Positions 32,369-43,625 of a stretch of 64,000 nucleotides of DNA are shown piece by piece; within the stretch, counting starts at the first letter, position 1; each line of letters begins with the position of its first letter. Below the pieces are notes generated by a model. It made no database searches. It worked only from the letters and a program-made list of their open reading frames with translations, and had not been told where the DNA came from. Both the position numbers and the translations under genes were made by a program. This stretch comes from Anopheles merus (taxonomy: Eukaryota; Arthropoda; Insecta; Diptera; Culicidae): assembly GCF_017562075.2 (NCBI RefSeq), contig NC_054082.1, positions 62,836,322 through 62,900,321 of the forward strand, given 5' to 3'.

Positions 32369-33300
32369 TTAGTATTCTTCACGAAGTCTTGCTTTTTTTG
32401 CTTTTGGTGTAACACAATTGCAGTAACCTTCTTTATGGCCTACTTTGCGGCATGCTTTGCAAAAATGCTTTTGAAAAGGGAAATCTTTTGAAAAGTACAT
32501 CTCACCGACTTGCCAACATAGTGTTTTAGGAAGTTTTTGATAATCGTTTACCTTAGCCCGTGGATCAGATTGTGATGATAGAGGATGATTCTGTTTGATT
32601 GCATAGACTGATATATCTACCGATGTTTTCTTTTCCACAAGCGCAGTGTCGAGTTTCAAGTTTTACATCCGTTCACATTCGTGTACTAATTTTTCTAATG
32701 TTAATTCAACTCCTTCTTCATCCAGTTTTGCCAGTAACCTCGTCCTAAAATCAGCTACCTTTGGTGAACGTAATCCAATAACGAAAATTAACGACTTGAA
32801 TTGATCTGCTGTTAGGCGATTCACTTCAAAATCTTCGCATAGTTTGTTCACTCTTGCCCGATAAGAAATGAAGTCTTCCTCAGCACACATTGATGTTCCG
32901 AAACACTAAAACGTTTGCTGAACAATGATGATCTTGTACCAAACAACGTTTTCAATTTTTTAACTGTATCTTCGATTGAGAACCCTCGTGGGTGCTTCGG
33001 TAGAATGAAATGTTGATATTTATCGTGAACAGTGACACTGAGTTTTCTCAGCAACAGTCTCACTTTGGCAGCATCTTCAAGATTTTCACCGTCACGCAAG
33101 AAACTGTCCTCGTATTTTGAATACCACCGATCGAAAGTTAAACCATTTTTAGGATCGAATGAAAATTCTGAAATACTATTTGCTAGCGCTTCGGGTACAA
33201 CCTCTACTGGTACGGTAGCTTGGTTCAAAGAACTACGCTGCATGTATGAAACCATTTCCATAAAAAACTGCTTGAATGTTTCATCTTGAGGTGTATCCAT
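32369..33300 (-). pseudogene. Gypsy (Mag-like) gag remnant
   Basis: Starts at Met-Asp-Thr-Pro-Gln (33,298-33,300 complement). It shows the Gag signature FDRWYSKYEDSFLRDGENLEDAAKVRLLLRKL with KTLFGTRSSLFSKRF, then FKSLIFVIGL in a second frame (32,663-32,890). A CCHC knuckle CKACRKVGHKEGYC lies in a third (32,369-32,659). Two frame changes, at about 32,870 and 32,660, make it a pseudogene. Confidence 0.8.
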
Positions 33301-33729
33301 TTTCGATGTGGTTCTAGATCAAAGTTTTCAAATTCGAAGTTCTTCTAGATCAAAGTCTTGAAATTCTTCTTATTTTTTGATGTTTGATAAAACTCTAATT
33401 CACTCAAATCCTCATCGCCAAATATTTTAATGTACAAAATGAAACAATTGAAGACACGACTGTTCAGCTTGAAGGCTAATCAACAATTGATATACTTCTC
33501 TCATCTCAATGTGTACTGTGATCACATGATGTAATCACATGGTAACACAAAGAGAGCGAAATTTACAGGCGAGGGGCATAGAAACTGTTGGGCAGAGGTA
33601 TTTTCACAATAAATTAATAATTACAGAGCGTTCACAATACAAAATAAAAGGATCGATTTTATTCACGTCTTAACGCTGATGATAGTTCAAAGCCGGAGAG
33701 AGAAAAGAAAGAATAAATGATGTAAACTT
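33301..33729. other. Spacer, possible LTR/leader of the Mag-like element
   Basis: AT-rich. At 33,548-33,590 it carries a fragment of the GAAATTTACAGGCGAGGGGC motif that recurs at 34.35 kb and in the inverted repeats at 40.1-40.3 kb. No gene. Confidence 0.4.
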
Positions 33730-33900
<171 letters not shown>

Positions 33901-34864
33901 TAATTTGTTGGCCTCTAGGGATTTACAAATGTGTTCTTATAATCTAACAACATATGGGGGGAAATGGGAAACATATGGGACGAGGAATCACGAAGACGGA
34001 AGCGGAATTGGGAAACTGGGACGTTGAAGTCGAATAGCAGATACGAGTCGTTAAATGCAGAAAGAACGCGCAGAAAGGAAGAAAGGGTCATTCTGGCCAT
34101 GACGAGTTTGTCGGGAAGGAATAGGAGCAGGGGTCGGTCACCAAGACGACGTGAGGGGGCATAGATAGGACTTTAGGCGCGTCACACCGGATTGTTTATC
34201 TGTCAAACAGATGATGTTGGCAGCTCTGTTATGACAATCAGGATTATGGCAAAAATCAGTTGATGTTTCAACAGAAACAGGGGGAAGGGGTTTGGTCGAA
34301 TTCGTATTGTCCGCCATAGTCGAATCACTACTAGCAATGAGAATGTAAAAGTGTGGGTCTTTCAGGCGAGGGGCATGTAGAAGCAGGGGGAGACAGTTGG
34401 AAATACGCGGAATTGCTCAGAGGCGAGAGCGTGTTTTGCTTTCTACACAGTTTTAGCACTCACACAATCACACATGTGTGAATGTGTGCGTTCACTTTCA
34501 GCCTGCGCGCTCAGTTTGGTTTTCTCGCAGCGGCTTGCTGGTGTCGGTGTCTCGCTCGCACTAGTGCAGCGAGTGTTCCTCGTGCGTTCTCTTTCTTGCT
34601 ACCACACAAAATCGTCAGTACAGTTCAAGCCTTCGCAGTGTGAGGCCGCGCGCGTTTTAGCCTAAGTCCCGGGCGCTCGATGTAATTTGAAGTGAAGTGT
34701 TGAAGTGTGTTTTATTTCAATTCACATTATTACGGCCTCGGTCGTATTTTCAAGAGTTGAAGTGTTGTGCGCATTGAAATAAAGCAGCGTTAATCTTTCA
34801 TAGTTCAACATGAATATGTAAATTATGTTGCTTTATTTCAATGCTTGTTTTTACAGTATTCAAC
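33901..34864. other. Intergenic repeats; hairpin at 34,774-34,842
   Basis: No gene recognised. 34,275-34,320 and 34,360-34,390 match the GC-rich repeat unit of 40.3 kb. ATTGAAATAAAGCA and its complement face each other at 34,774 and 34,842, forming a hairpin stem of about 16 bp. Confidence 0.45.
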
Positions 34865-34948
34865 ATACACAACATACAGGCAGTAAGGCGGGTGCTTAAA
34901 GTGACGATTTTTTTTATTATTTATAATACACACATATATGTGGTTTTG
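34865..34948. repeat. Left copy of about 83-bp direct repeat flanking CR1 3
   Basis: ATACACAACATACAGGCAGT...GTGGTTTTG. It matches 39,480-39,562 with one substitution and a small TA/CA-repeat length difference. Position at the exact ends of the CR1 suggests a long target-site duplication. Confidence 0.75.
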
Positions 34949-35189
34949 GTTTTGAAACAGTTTGACGTTTAACTGTTCGGCCGCACTTTCGTCGCGCTCC
35001 GTGATTTTTCAGTAATTTTCTTGTGTTTTCTGCGTCGCATTGGATTGTTGCTTATTCTACGGACTATTAAACTGCTTCACATCATCGTTGCGTGTTGGCG
35101 AATTGTTTAGTTGCACCGCAACTGTGGTTTCCTGCTGTTTTTCCTGCTCGGCTTAGCAGTGTTGTGCTGTGATTACGCGTGATTTCGCG

Positions 35190-36323
35190 ATGGCGGCTAT
35201 TTGCTTCTCGTGTGCTGAACCGCTAGAGGCCACCGGCTGCATCATCAGTTGTGCATATTGTGACGCTACGTTCCACCGCGGCTGTTGCAAATTGCCCCCC
35301 GAGCTGATTGACGCAGTATTGTCCAATGTCGACCTGCACTGGAGTTGCATTGGCTGCACTAACATTCTTAAAAATCCGCGCTGCCGTTCGATAAAAGAAA
35401 TAGGCGCCCAGATCGGTTTCCAAGCCGCCCTCACCTCAGCTGTAGCAGCTATCGGCAAGCTCGTTGAGCCTATTGTCGCCGAAGTTCGCAGTGGTTTTAC
35501 CCTTCTTCAAACTGCATCCACGCCTCACATTCGGAATCCTGATCCTCGACCGGCTACGGGTAGAAAGCGGAGGCGCGTAATCGAGGATTCGGCATCTCCT
35601 GGTGTAAACAAAATTGTAAACAATCGCGGTAACATCCTTTGTGCCGCGTCATCGCCAAACGCATACACCAATACCACGATTGCCGTCCAGCCGGCACCTA
35701 CACAACCTCATGAACTGGTGGGAACCGATCCGTTATCATCACCGCTTCAAGCTGCACCTCGTGAGCCATTCACAGATAGGATCTGGATCCGCCTATCCCG
35801 CTTATCAACAGCCGTCACTGTGGAACAAGTGGTCGCTTCTGTAAAGCGTCGCTTAGCCACCGATGACGTTATAGCGTATTGCCTGCTGAGAAGAGGGGTT
35901 AGTGTGGACAGCATGAATTGGCTTTCATTCAAAGTGAGAGTCCCGGCTATCCTTCGAGATGCGGCACTCACACCATCCACTTGGCCAGTCGGTATCGGTG
36001 TACGTGAGTTTTTTCCATCCCGTCAACACGACCACCAAACCTCATCTCCTATAGCCACCCGAAACCGCTTTACAACACGCACACCAGCTACTAGTACTGA
36101 TCACCGCTACACCACACGCACACCAACAACGACTCACCGTTTAGCAGCACGCACGTCTACTCCACCTTGTCCTGAAACAACATCATCACAACAGTGTCAC
36201 CCCCCGGTGAATGATACCTTGGAAGCACCCAACTCAACACTTGTTTCTGGACCGCCCCAAAACCACCGCGCTTCATCTCCGCACCTGCAACAGTCTACAA
36301 TCGATCGCTTTTTTCTCAACTAG
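35190..36323 (+). CDS. CR1 ORF1 protein with PHD finger (intact, about 377 aa)
   Basis: The start is at Met-Ala-Ala-Ile-Cys-Phe-Ser-Cys, directly before the finger, as in the other CR1 copies. Residues about 5-55 are a PHD-like C4HC3 zinc finger (CFSC, CAYCDATFHRGC, WSCIGC). A helical stretch follows (GFQAALTSAVAAIGKLV), then a basic patch (RKRRRV) that may be a nuclear signal. A conserved C-terminal domain occupies about 195-275 (IWIRLSRLSTAVTVEQV, WLSFKVRVP, PSTWPVGIGVREF). The tail is Thr/Pro/Ser-rich. The predicted role is binding element RNA or DNA. Its end overlaps the beginning of the ORF2 frame (36,211). Confidence 0.85.
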   Translation: MAAICFSCAEPLEATGCIISCAYCDATFHRGCCKLPPELIDAVLSNVDLHWSCIGCTNILKNPRCRSIKEIGAQIGFQAALTSAVAAIGKLVEPIVAEVRSGFTLLQTASTPHIRNPDPRPATGRKRRRVIEDSASPGVNKIVNNRGNILCAASSPNAYTNTTIAVQPAPTQPHELVGTDPLSSPLQAAPREPFTDRIWIRLSRLSTAVTVEQVVASVKRRLATDDVIAYCLLRRGVSVDSMNWLSFKVRVPAILRDAALTPSTWPVGIGVREFFPSRQHDHQTSSPIATRNRFTTRTPATSTDHRYTTRTPTTTHRLAARTSTPPCPETTSSQQCHPPVNDTLEAPNSTLVSGPPQNHRASSPHLQQSTIDRFFLN

Positions 36324-36429
36324 ACGAAGTTCCGCTCATTGCACGCAACAAACACGCCAAGCCTCATGCTCTGACAACGCAGCTCAATTGACTTACCGTA
36401 TACCCGCTTTATCCAACCACCACAATGAC

Positions 36430-39340
36430 AACGCTACCGCTGAGTATTATCAAAACTATTATCAAAACGTTAGAGGTTTGCGCACTAAAACAAAAAAATT
36501 TCACATAGCTGTATCGGAGGCTGACTTCGACCTTATCGCCCTCACGGAAACTTGGCTTGTTGACAACATTCCATCTGCTCTTCTCTTCAACAACAACTTC
36601 TCGGTTTACCGCTGTGATCACTCTCTCAGCGGCTCTAGCTCTCGCGGTGGTGGTGTTTTGCTAGCCGTTTCTAACGCATACGAGTCGATAGAATTACCTT
36701 CCCGTGATCGTTCTCTCGAGTATATTTGTGTGCGCGTCACCTGCAATAACGCACATCTGTACGTCATGGTAGTATACATTCCACCGCAGCTTAGCTCCGA
36801 GATATCGACTCTTCGCTCACTACATGATTGTATCAGCGGCTTCACTCTCACACTGAAGCCTTCGGATCTGCTGTTTGTTATTGGCGATTTCAATCAGGCT
36901 AGCATAAGCTGGTCCACAGCTGATCCTTCGTCCTCGCCAGCATACTCATCAATCACGCACTATGAACCAACTGCGCGCTCACTGGCCAACAACACCTTTG
37001 TGGATGGATTTAAATTTAACGGATTAGTGCAACTTAATCACATCAATAATTCGCACGGACCCATGCTTGACCTGCTCTACGCTAACAATGCTGCAGCTAA
37101 ATTGTGTTCGCCTGTCTTTCCAAGTGTTGTTCCGCTTGTACCTCTTGACTCCTATCACCCGGCGTTTGACTTCAATATACGTATTAACTCGTCGACCCGA
37201 CGCAATTCGACGACTCGACAAAACTCGACGACAACCGCATTTTATCGTTATAACTTTGCTAAAGCTGACTATGTGAAACTGAACGACATGATTTCAATGT
37301 TTAACAATAGCTTTCGTTGTTCCAATTTTGTTTCACTTGACGAAGCAGTATGTTCATTCTCGTCCTTTATGCTGCAAGGATTTGTTGTATGCGTCCCAGT
37401 TCAGCGTCCTAAACCTAACCCCCCCCTGGGCGGACCGCACACTCAAACGACTCAAACTTGTAAAAAGAGCTGCTTATCGTCACTACCAAACGCGCCGCTG
37501 CCAAAGATCTCGCTCGATCTACTTTGACACGCACTCTTTATACTGCAGCTTTAACAAGATTCGATATCGCAGATATTTGAGTAAAATCCAACGTAACCTC
37601 TGCAGGTGGCCTGACTCGTTTTGGCGCTTCTACAACAGCAAAACAAAATCCACGCATACACCGAAATCCATTACGTACAAAGGAGCAACAAGTGCCAACA
37701 CTAATGAAATGTGCAATCTCTTCGCGGATCGCTTCGCAGATTGCTTTTCACCGGCCATGAATGATACCGATACCATTGATGCTGCTCTCGTCAACACTCC
37801 GGCTGGCGCAATTAACATGAGCACTCCTTTCATCGACAGTGAGATCGTTTCATCTGCCCTAGCGCAACTAAAGCCTTCCTTCGCTCCTGGACCCGACGGA
37901 ATTCCTTCTACCGTGCTGAAACGCTGTCAAACGACAGTAGTACCTATCCTTGCAAAATTGTTCAATGCATCGCTAGCCAATGGCTACTTTCGCAAAACAT
38001 GGAGGAAATCTTGGATGGTTCCTATTTACAAAAAGGGCGACAGGACAGATGCCATCAACTACCGGGGTATTACATCTTTGTGTGCCATTGCCAAGGTGTT
38101 CGAACTAGTGATATACAAACATCTGCTACATGCATGCCGCAGCTACCTAAGCCCGTATCAACATGGATTCGTGCCAAAAAAGTCGACTACCACGAACCTG
38201 GTTGAATTTGTAACCTATTGCACTAGTCAAATTGATACCAGAGCTCAAGTCGATGCAATTTATACAGATCTGAAAGCAGCATTCGACTCTCTTCCGCACG
38301 CAATTCTTCTCGCTAAACTCGACAAGCTCGGAGTTCCCAGCTTGTTCGAACAGTGGCTTAAGTCTTACCTAATTAATCGCACATACATCGTGAAAATTGA
38401 TAAGCACATGTCCAAAGAAATAGTCAGCAGCTCGGGTGTGCCACAAGGAAGCAATATTGTCCCGCTTCTCTTCATATTGTTTATCAACGATGTTACCCTC
38501 GCTTTACCTCCCGACAGTATCAGTCTGTTTGCCGACGACGCAAAAATTGTTGCGCCTATTCACAACACAGGTGATTGTACATTCCTGCAAGACTGCATCG
38601 AAATTTTCTGTTCGTGGTGCAAGCGTAATGGACTGACTATCTGCATCGAGAAATGCTACTGTGTGTCTTTTAGTCGATGCAGGAGCCCAGTGACTGGGAC
38701 CTACTTCATGGACGGCACTGCAGTTAATCGACAGAATCATGCCAAAGACCTGGGCGTTCTGCTTGACTCTAGTTTGAACTTTAAACAGCATATCGATGAC
38801 GTTGTAGCCAGAGGAAATCAATTACTTGGCGTGGTTATCCGGACAACTAATGAATTCCGCAACCCCATGTGCATCAAAGCTGCATCGTTCGTTCGGTTCT
38901 GGAATATTCGTGCGTAGTCTGGAGCCCAACTACCGCTTCTTCAATTGCTCGACTTGAGGCGATTCAACGTAAGCTCACGAGATATGCCCTACGCCGACTT
39001 CCCTGGCAGGATCGCAATAATCTTCCTCCGTATGCTGCGCGGTGCCGTCTTCTAGGCCTTGAACCTCTTTCGGTTAGAAGACGCAATGCACAGTGCTCTT
39101 TCATCGCTGGATTGCTAAATGGCTCTATCGACTCATCGCCTTTGTAGCATCGAGTCGATATCTATGCACCATCCCGAACACTTAGGTCTAGAGAAACTCT
39201 ACGGCTCGCTCAACCCCGTTCCAGTGCTGGTCGGTCTGACCCTATGTTCCGCATGTCGGCTGTCTTCAACACTGTCTCGGATTGCTTCGACTTCGACATC
39301 TCAACTCAGTGCTTCAAGAAACGTCTCCGGCTTTTGCCGT
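36430..39340 (+). pseudogene. CR1 ORF2: endonuclease and reverse transcriptase, frameshifted
   Basis: The endonuclease (about 36,445-37,170) has NYYQNVRGLRTK, LTETWL, GGGVLLAV, VIGDFNQASISW and LDSYHPA. The RT (about 37,850-38,870) has KPSFAPGPDGIP, VPIYKKGDRTDAINYR, QHGFVPKKSTTTNL, TDLKAAFDSLP and SGVPQGSN. The catalytic box reads FADD rather than YADD. KDLGVLLDSSL follows. The C-terminal EYSCVVW region continues from 38,885. Frameshifts lie at the C-run near 37,420, at about 38,880 (apparent small deletion after CIKA), and near 39,140. The lesions are few, so decay is moderate. Confidence 0.88.
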
Positions 39341-39445
39341 GGCCGCAGTGAATTGCGATGCAAATCTTATTTTTGCTATGTATTTTTTTTTTCAATTGAA
39401 CTGTTACATCTTAATTAGGCCATACGGCCCGTTGAAGATTAAATA

Positions 39446-39479
<34 letters not shown>

Positions 39480-39562
39480 TACACAACATACAGGCAGTAA
39501 GGCGGGTGCTTGAAGTGACGATTTTTTTTATTATTTATAATAAAATATATGTGTGGTTTTGT
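39480..39562. repeat. Right copy of about 83-bp direct repeat flanking CR1 3
   Basis: Follows the TAA tail directly and matches 34,865-34,948. Confidence 0.75.
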
Positions 39563-39567
39563 GGCAA

Positions 39568-39675
39568 GATTGTGGTTAGCGATGTGTGGAACTGTGCCTT
39601 AAGTTTAAATAAAGTGTTAAAATATCAAACGAGTTTGATGTGTTTAAGTTTTATTTCGATGCATGCGATTTTATT
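39568..39675 (+). repeat. Repeat S, copy 1 (inverted at 47.3 kb)
   Basis: About 108 bp with an AATAAA signal. Its complement recurs at 47,324-47,429, with roughly 10-15% difference by eye. It is possibly a piece of an LTR or 3' UTR. Confidence 0.65.
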
Positions 39676-39689
39676 ACGCTGCAAATCAA

Positions 39690-40530
39690 AGTGAACGAAA
39701 GCGCACAGCGCAAAACGCGCAACGAAAGAAACGAGGGGGAGGGGGTGTCCAGCGCTACGCGCAAAGTGCGGCAACAGCGCTGCGCAAACCGAAAAGAACG
39801 CGCGGCAGGGGGTGTCCAGCGCAGCGCGCAAAGTGCGGCAACAGTGCAGCGCAAACCAAGAGAAATGCGAGAGAGGGCAAACAGCTGATCCGCGCATCCA
39901 GCGCAGTGCGAGAGGAAAGAAAAGGGAGGGAGGGGGTATCAGCTGATCAGCTGTTTTGTATCGCGAGAGCGCCCCGTGTAATTTGAAGGCAAGCGAGAGA
40001 GCGCTGCGCGCTTACTCTCAATTAGGAAAAAATCACTTCCGCGCGACTATAGCGAACAATCCAAATTCGACCGAACCCCTTCCCCCTGTTTCTACATGCC
40101 CCTCGCCTGTAAATTTCGCTCTCTTTGCCTGTAGGGGATGAAAGTAATTTTTTGCCGAATTGAGAGTAAGCGCGCGCAGCGCTCTCTCGCTTGCCTTCAA
40201 ATTACACGGGGCGCTCTCGAGATACAAACAGCTGATCAGCTGATACCCCCTCCCCCCGTCCCTACAGGTAAAGAGAGCGAAATTTACAGGCGAGGGGCAT
40301 GTAGAAACAGGGGGAAGGGGTTCGGTCGAATTTGTATTGTCCGCCATAGTCGAACCGCAGTGATTTTTTTCCGAATTGAGAGTAAGCGCACGCAGCGCTC
40401 TCTCGCTTGCCTTCAAATTACACGGGACGCTCTCGCGCTGCGCAGGATACGCGGATCAGCTGTTCCCCCTCTCTCGCGTTTCTTTCGGTTTGCGCTGCGC
40501 TGTTGCCGCACTTTTCGTGTTGCACTGGAC
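39690..40530. repeat. GC-rich foldback repeat cluster
   Basis: A unit of about 55 bp (TTACTCTCAATT-end, GCTCTCTCGCTTGCCTTCAAATTACACG) occurs inverted at 39,967-40,024 and direct at 40,158-40,214 and 40,372-40,430. A second unit (CCTTCCCCCTGTTTCTACATG, CCTCGCCTGTAAATTTCGC) lies at 40,060-40,128 and inverted at 40,264-40,340. At 39,747 and 39,808 a GTCCAGCGC...GTGCGGCAACAG unit is tandemly duplicated. This would fold into long hairpins. It is probably a foldback-type element or nested MITEs. Confidence 0.7.
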
Positions 40531-40532
40531 AC

Positions 40533-41504
40533 CAGTGCTGGAAAATGTCATGAGTATCACGAGATTTTCACCAACGAAAACAATGAACATATCCGTGGTA
40601 GCTTGATGCTCATTACTGATAGTCAGTAAAAGTGCGTCATGACCTGCTGAACACGACATGTGAATTTTTGAGTCTAACGCGATACTCTGACTGACAAGCT
40701 TAGCTTAATGCCGGCGCACGCATTATCATGATTTTTTTTCTGGCTGTGAACAGTGCTGCCAAATGCCACTGTTTCAATCATCAACACTCATGACTGAAAC
40801 GAAGCTCAAATCAGATCACGTACACAACTGAGATGATCAGTGACGATACTCAAACAGCTGGTGGATCAATCACATGCTTGGTGATATTTAGTTTAGCATC
40901 CAACTTTTGGTCACTCACTTGGTCACGACATTTTTGTCGGCGATAATCACGACATTCTTGGAATACACTTGGCGCGTGGGCTCTAGCAACCAAATGAGCA
41001 TGCTTTCTCCCTCTATCTGTTTTGATTATCTGTCGGGTCAAACAGAGCGAGAAAACATGCTCATTTTGTTTCTCGGAACCACTCGCACGCAATGCAGATC
41101 TCCCGTGACCATCGCGATGATCACCGACTCAAAATGTCGCGACCAAGTGATTGAACACGAGTTGGTTGCACACAATGTCACCAAGCATGCGATGGTCGCA
41201 CCAACTGTTTGAGGCTCGCCTCTGATCTTCGCAATAGAGCTCGTGACGCTGAGATGATTTTGTTTCAGCCAGAATTTGTCATGACTATGTCAGTGACATT
41301 TTGCAAAATTGGTCACAGCAAAAAAAAAGTCGTGATATAGTGCCTGACCAAGCGATGGTCGCAAACATTTCATGAGCATGTATTGGTCACAGCAATCGTT
41401 CTTAGTATCACCTCTGATTATCACAATTGAGTACGTGACGCTGATATGGATTTTGTTTCAGTCATATTTTTTTATGACATTGATAGTGACATTTTGCAGC
41501 ACTG
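40533..41504. mobile_element. hAT-like MITE, degenerate
   Basis: Ends are CAGTGCTGGAAAATGTCA and the complement of CAGTGCTGCAAAATGTCA (17 of 18 matching), typical of hAT termini beginning CAGTG. No matching 8-bp duplication is visible (CTGGACAC versus ATCGCTGA). A third terminus-like copy lies inside at 40,751-40,768, so two related elements may be nested. No transposase. Confidence 0.5.
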
Positions 41505-41539
41505 ATCGCTGAACTACTTTTGTGTGTGTATCATCGCTT

Positions 41540-43395
41540 GCGCCGGTTTATTTCGACTGTCAATTCACATTTGTTTGCATTTCGGTACCGACAACATCGT
41601 ATAGTGCGTAGATCCTGAAAAAATAGTTGAAAGTTTGTGTTAAAATATAATCAAATGATTTGTAAGTTAATACGTGAAATACAAAAGTGTGGTTACCTTT
41701 AATTATTTGTATTCGTCGTTCATAATTTCAGTCCGCATTCGTTAAAGTTTGTTTGTTTCGACAAGTTAAGCGATCGAGCTTGTGAAGAAATACGAACAAT
41801 GTGAGTTATGTGACGTGCAAAAACATCTATTATTAAGAAGCATAAGATGAAGTGGATTTTAATTTACCTTTTTAAATTGCAGATGTCGACGCCGGCTAAA
41901 CACGCGCGCCTTATGGTAACGGAGACTAAACAAGGTGCGCAAAGTGCATTGCATTTAATGTCGGCCTTGGATATCCTTGCCACGCAAGCAACGCTCAGGT
42001 CCCATCTGCCTAATACGGCTATGAATGATCTACCACCGTTGGAACAGGTTGCAGTGCTGCTGCCCGTGCAAGATGCGTCCGCGCCTAGTTCGAGTGTTGC
42101 TTCGTGTAGCAAAGATCAAATCCACATTCCATCGGCCGCAGAATTGACACATGGCCCCGGTAAAGCAGTTCGACTGTTTAACACGTCGGAACATGTTCCT
42201 ACGCATGCTATTACCCGTCGTCCAGGAAAAAAGAACTACCGGGCCGATATTGAGGCAAATAGTGGTACGACGGAACAATATCCTACCTCGACTGGTGAAG
42301 CAGAGGGTGCAGTTTCAACAGGGCTTACCACATCCTGCCTTTCTGGTTCTGGTTCCTGGATGATGCAATGTGTTGAACCTTTGACGTCGCCACCATCATA
42401 CACAGCAGTATCGTCAACATAGAAGAATATTCTTTCGCAGAAAGTCTTCCTGACGCCACGACGATTTGTGTACAGCCGACCGCGTCGACAGTTTTAAATT
42501 CCAATCCACAACCATCCTCGTCCAAAGCACCTGAGCAAAGTTTACCGGATATTGCCACGCTGGCAGCTAGCCTTCCTCAGGGCACGATTTTAACGTGTTT
42601 AAATCCGTCCACGTCAACATTAGGCGCATCTGTAGGGGATTCCTCGTTGCATCCAACGTCGAGCGGTTCTACAAGTGTGTTGTCAAATCCGTTTAAAAAA
42701 ACTACGTGTCCGGTGATGATATTATCGGATGAGATTTTGCCGCCGAGTTCCGCATTGATTTCAAGCATAGAGTCCCGAGAAGCCATAGAAACAAATCAAG
42801 TAACTTCACTTAACCACATGCACCAGATTTATGACAGTGAATCAGTTAACCAGACCTCAAAAGGACATACATGTTGCGAGGAGTGTCGTGTTGAGAAAAA
42901 AAAGCACAAAGTGATCAAGGTTTCGTGATGATAACTGAAATTTTTAATATCGTGAAACCGATGCAAAAAATTCGGCTAAATGCATTTTCTTTTCATTTAG
43001 AGAAAATAAGAAATTTGGAAATGTTGCAACAAATGGAAGAAAAAATACAATCAGACCCAACATATTTCTATGCAATAGTGCAACGCATTGATGCCGAAAT
43101 TAAATCTCAATATGCCAGACATAGATTGCACTATGCAATAGACATACTTTTCGATAAAAAGTTTTTTGCGAAATTCAGCTGGTCTGGAAGGATTAATGTT
43201 GTTGCTAAGTTACATTTTAGCAGATATGTAAATATTTTGCGTTTGTTTCAGGCTGTAGCAACAAACCATATTGGTGTCGAAGTAGATTTGGATTATGTTG
43301 AGAAAATAATTCAACAAAAACTTAAACATGCTATTGAAAGAAGCGAATATGAAGAATCAAAATTAACAACACCTCATTACCATCCTCGCGAATGA
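41540..43395 (+). pseudogene. DUF4806-type gene, spliced leader, coding frame broken twice
   Basis: Two consensus introns precede the start: 41,662-41,731 (GTAAGT...TTTCAG) and 41,801-41,882 (GTGAGT...TTGCAG). The first ATG of the joined exon is at 41,883 (Met-Ser-Thr-Pro-Ala-Lys). The N-terminal part is Ser/Thr/Pro-rich without recognised domains. A Cys-Cys-x-x-Cys stretch lies near 42,870. The C-terminal frame (42,925-43,395) resembles DUF4806: FHLEKIRNLEMLQQME, RIDAEIKSQYARHRLHYAID, and FSWSGRINVVAKLHF. Breaks are a frameshift or unrecognised intron between 42,372 and 42,422, and a one-base indel in the A-run at 42,896-42,904. DUF4806 proteins are often found near insect transposons. It converges on the transposase at 44.9-46.9 kb. 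I cannot tell a host gene from a transposon gene. Confidence 0.6.
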
Positions 43396-43407
43396 ACCTT
43401 TTTTATA

Positions 43408-43625
43408 AAACGAACTGTGATGTACATAGTATATTAGAATTACAATTAGTACAATAAGCTGCAATGAATGAAAAGAACTGTGATGTACATAGTATACTAG
43501 AATTATAATTAGTATGATAAGGTGCATCAAATAAAACGAACTATGATGTATATAGTATATTAGAATTACAATTAGTACAATAAGCTGCAATGAATGAAAA
43601 GAACTCTGATGTACACAACTGTGAT
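43408..43625 (+). repeat. Tandem repeat, about 3 units of 65-70 bp
   Basis: Each unit carries GAACT(G/A)TGATGTA(C/T)ATAGTAT and TAGAATTA(C/T)AATTAGTA, with a variable joint. It lies directly after the DUF4806 stop, and a partial fourth unit ends near 43,625. Confidence 0.8.

Larger units (their letters stand above)
30786..33300 (-). mobile_element. Mag/K02A2.6-like gypsy element, decayed
   Basis: The minus strand carries gag, then protease remnant, RT and RNase H, cut at about 30,800 just after the RNase H FGSKK block. Integrase and 3' LTR are missing. The region 33,301-33,700 may hold its leader and LTR, but no boundaries were found. Confidence 0.75.
34949..39479 (+). mobile_element. CR1-clade non-LTR retrotransposon 3, near full-length
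   Basis: About 4.5 kb with a 5' leader, ORF1, ORF2 and a TAA-repeat tail (39,447-39,477). It is flanked by an 83-bp direct repeat. ORF1 is intact, while ORF2 has several frameshifts. Confidence 0.88.

Noticed and set aside
40850..41212. Small protein genes at 40.9-41.2 kb on both strands
   Set aside because: They fall inside the hAT-like repeat, overlap each other on opposite strands and show no domain or codon signal.
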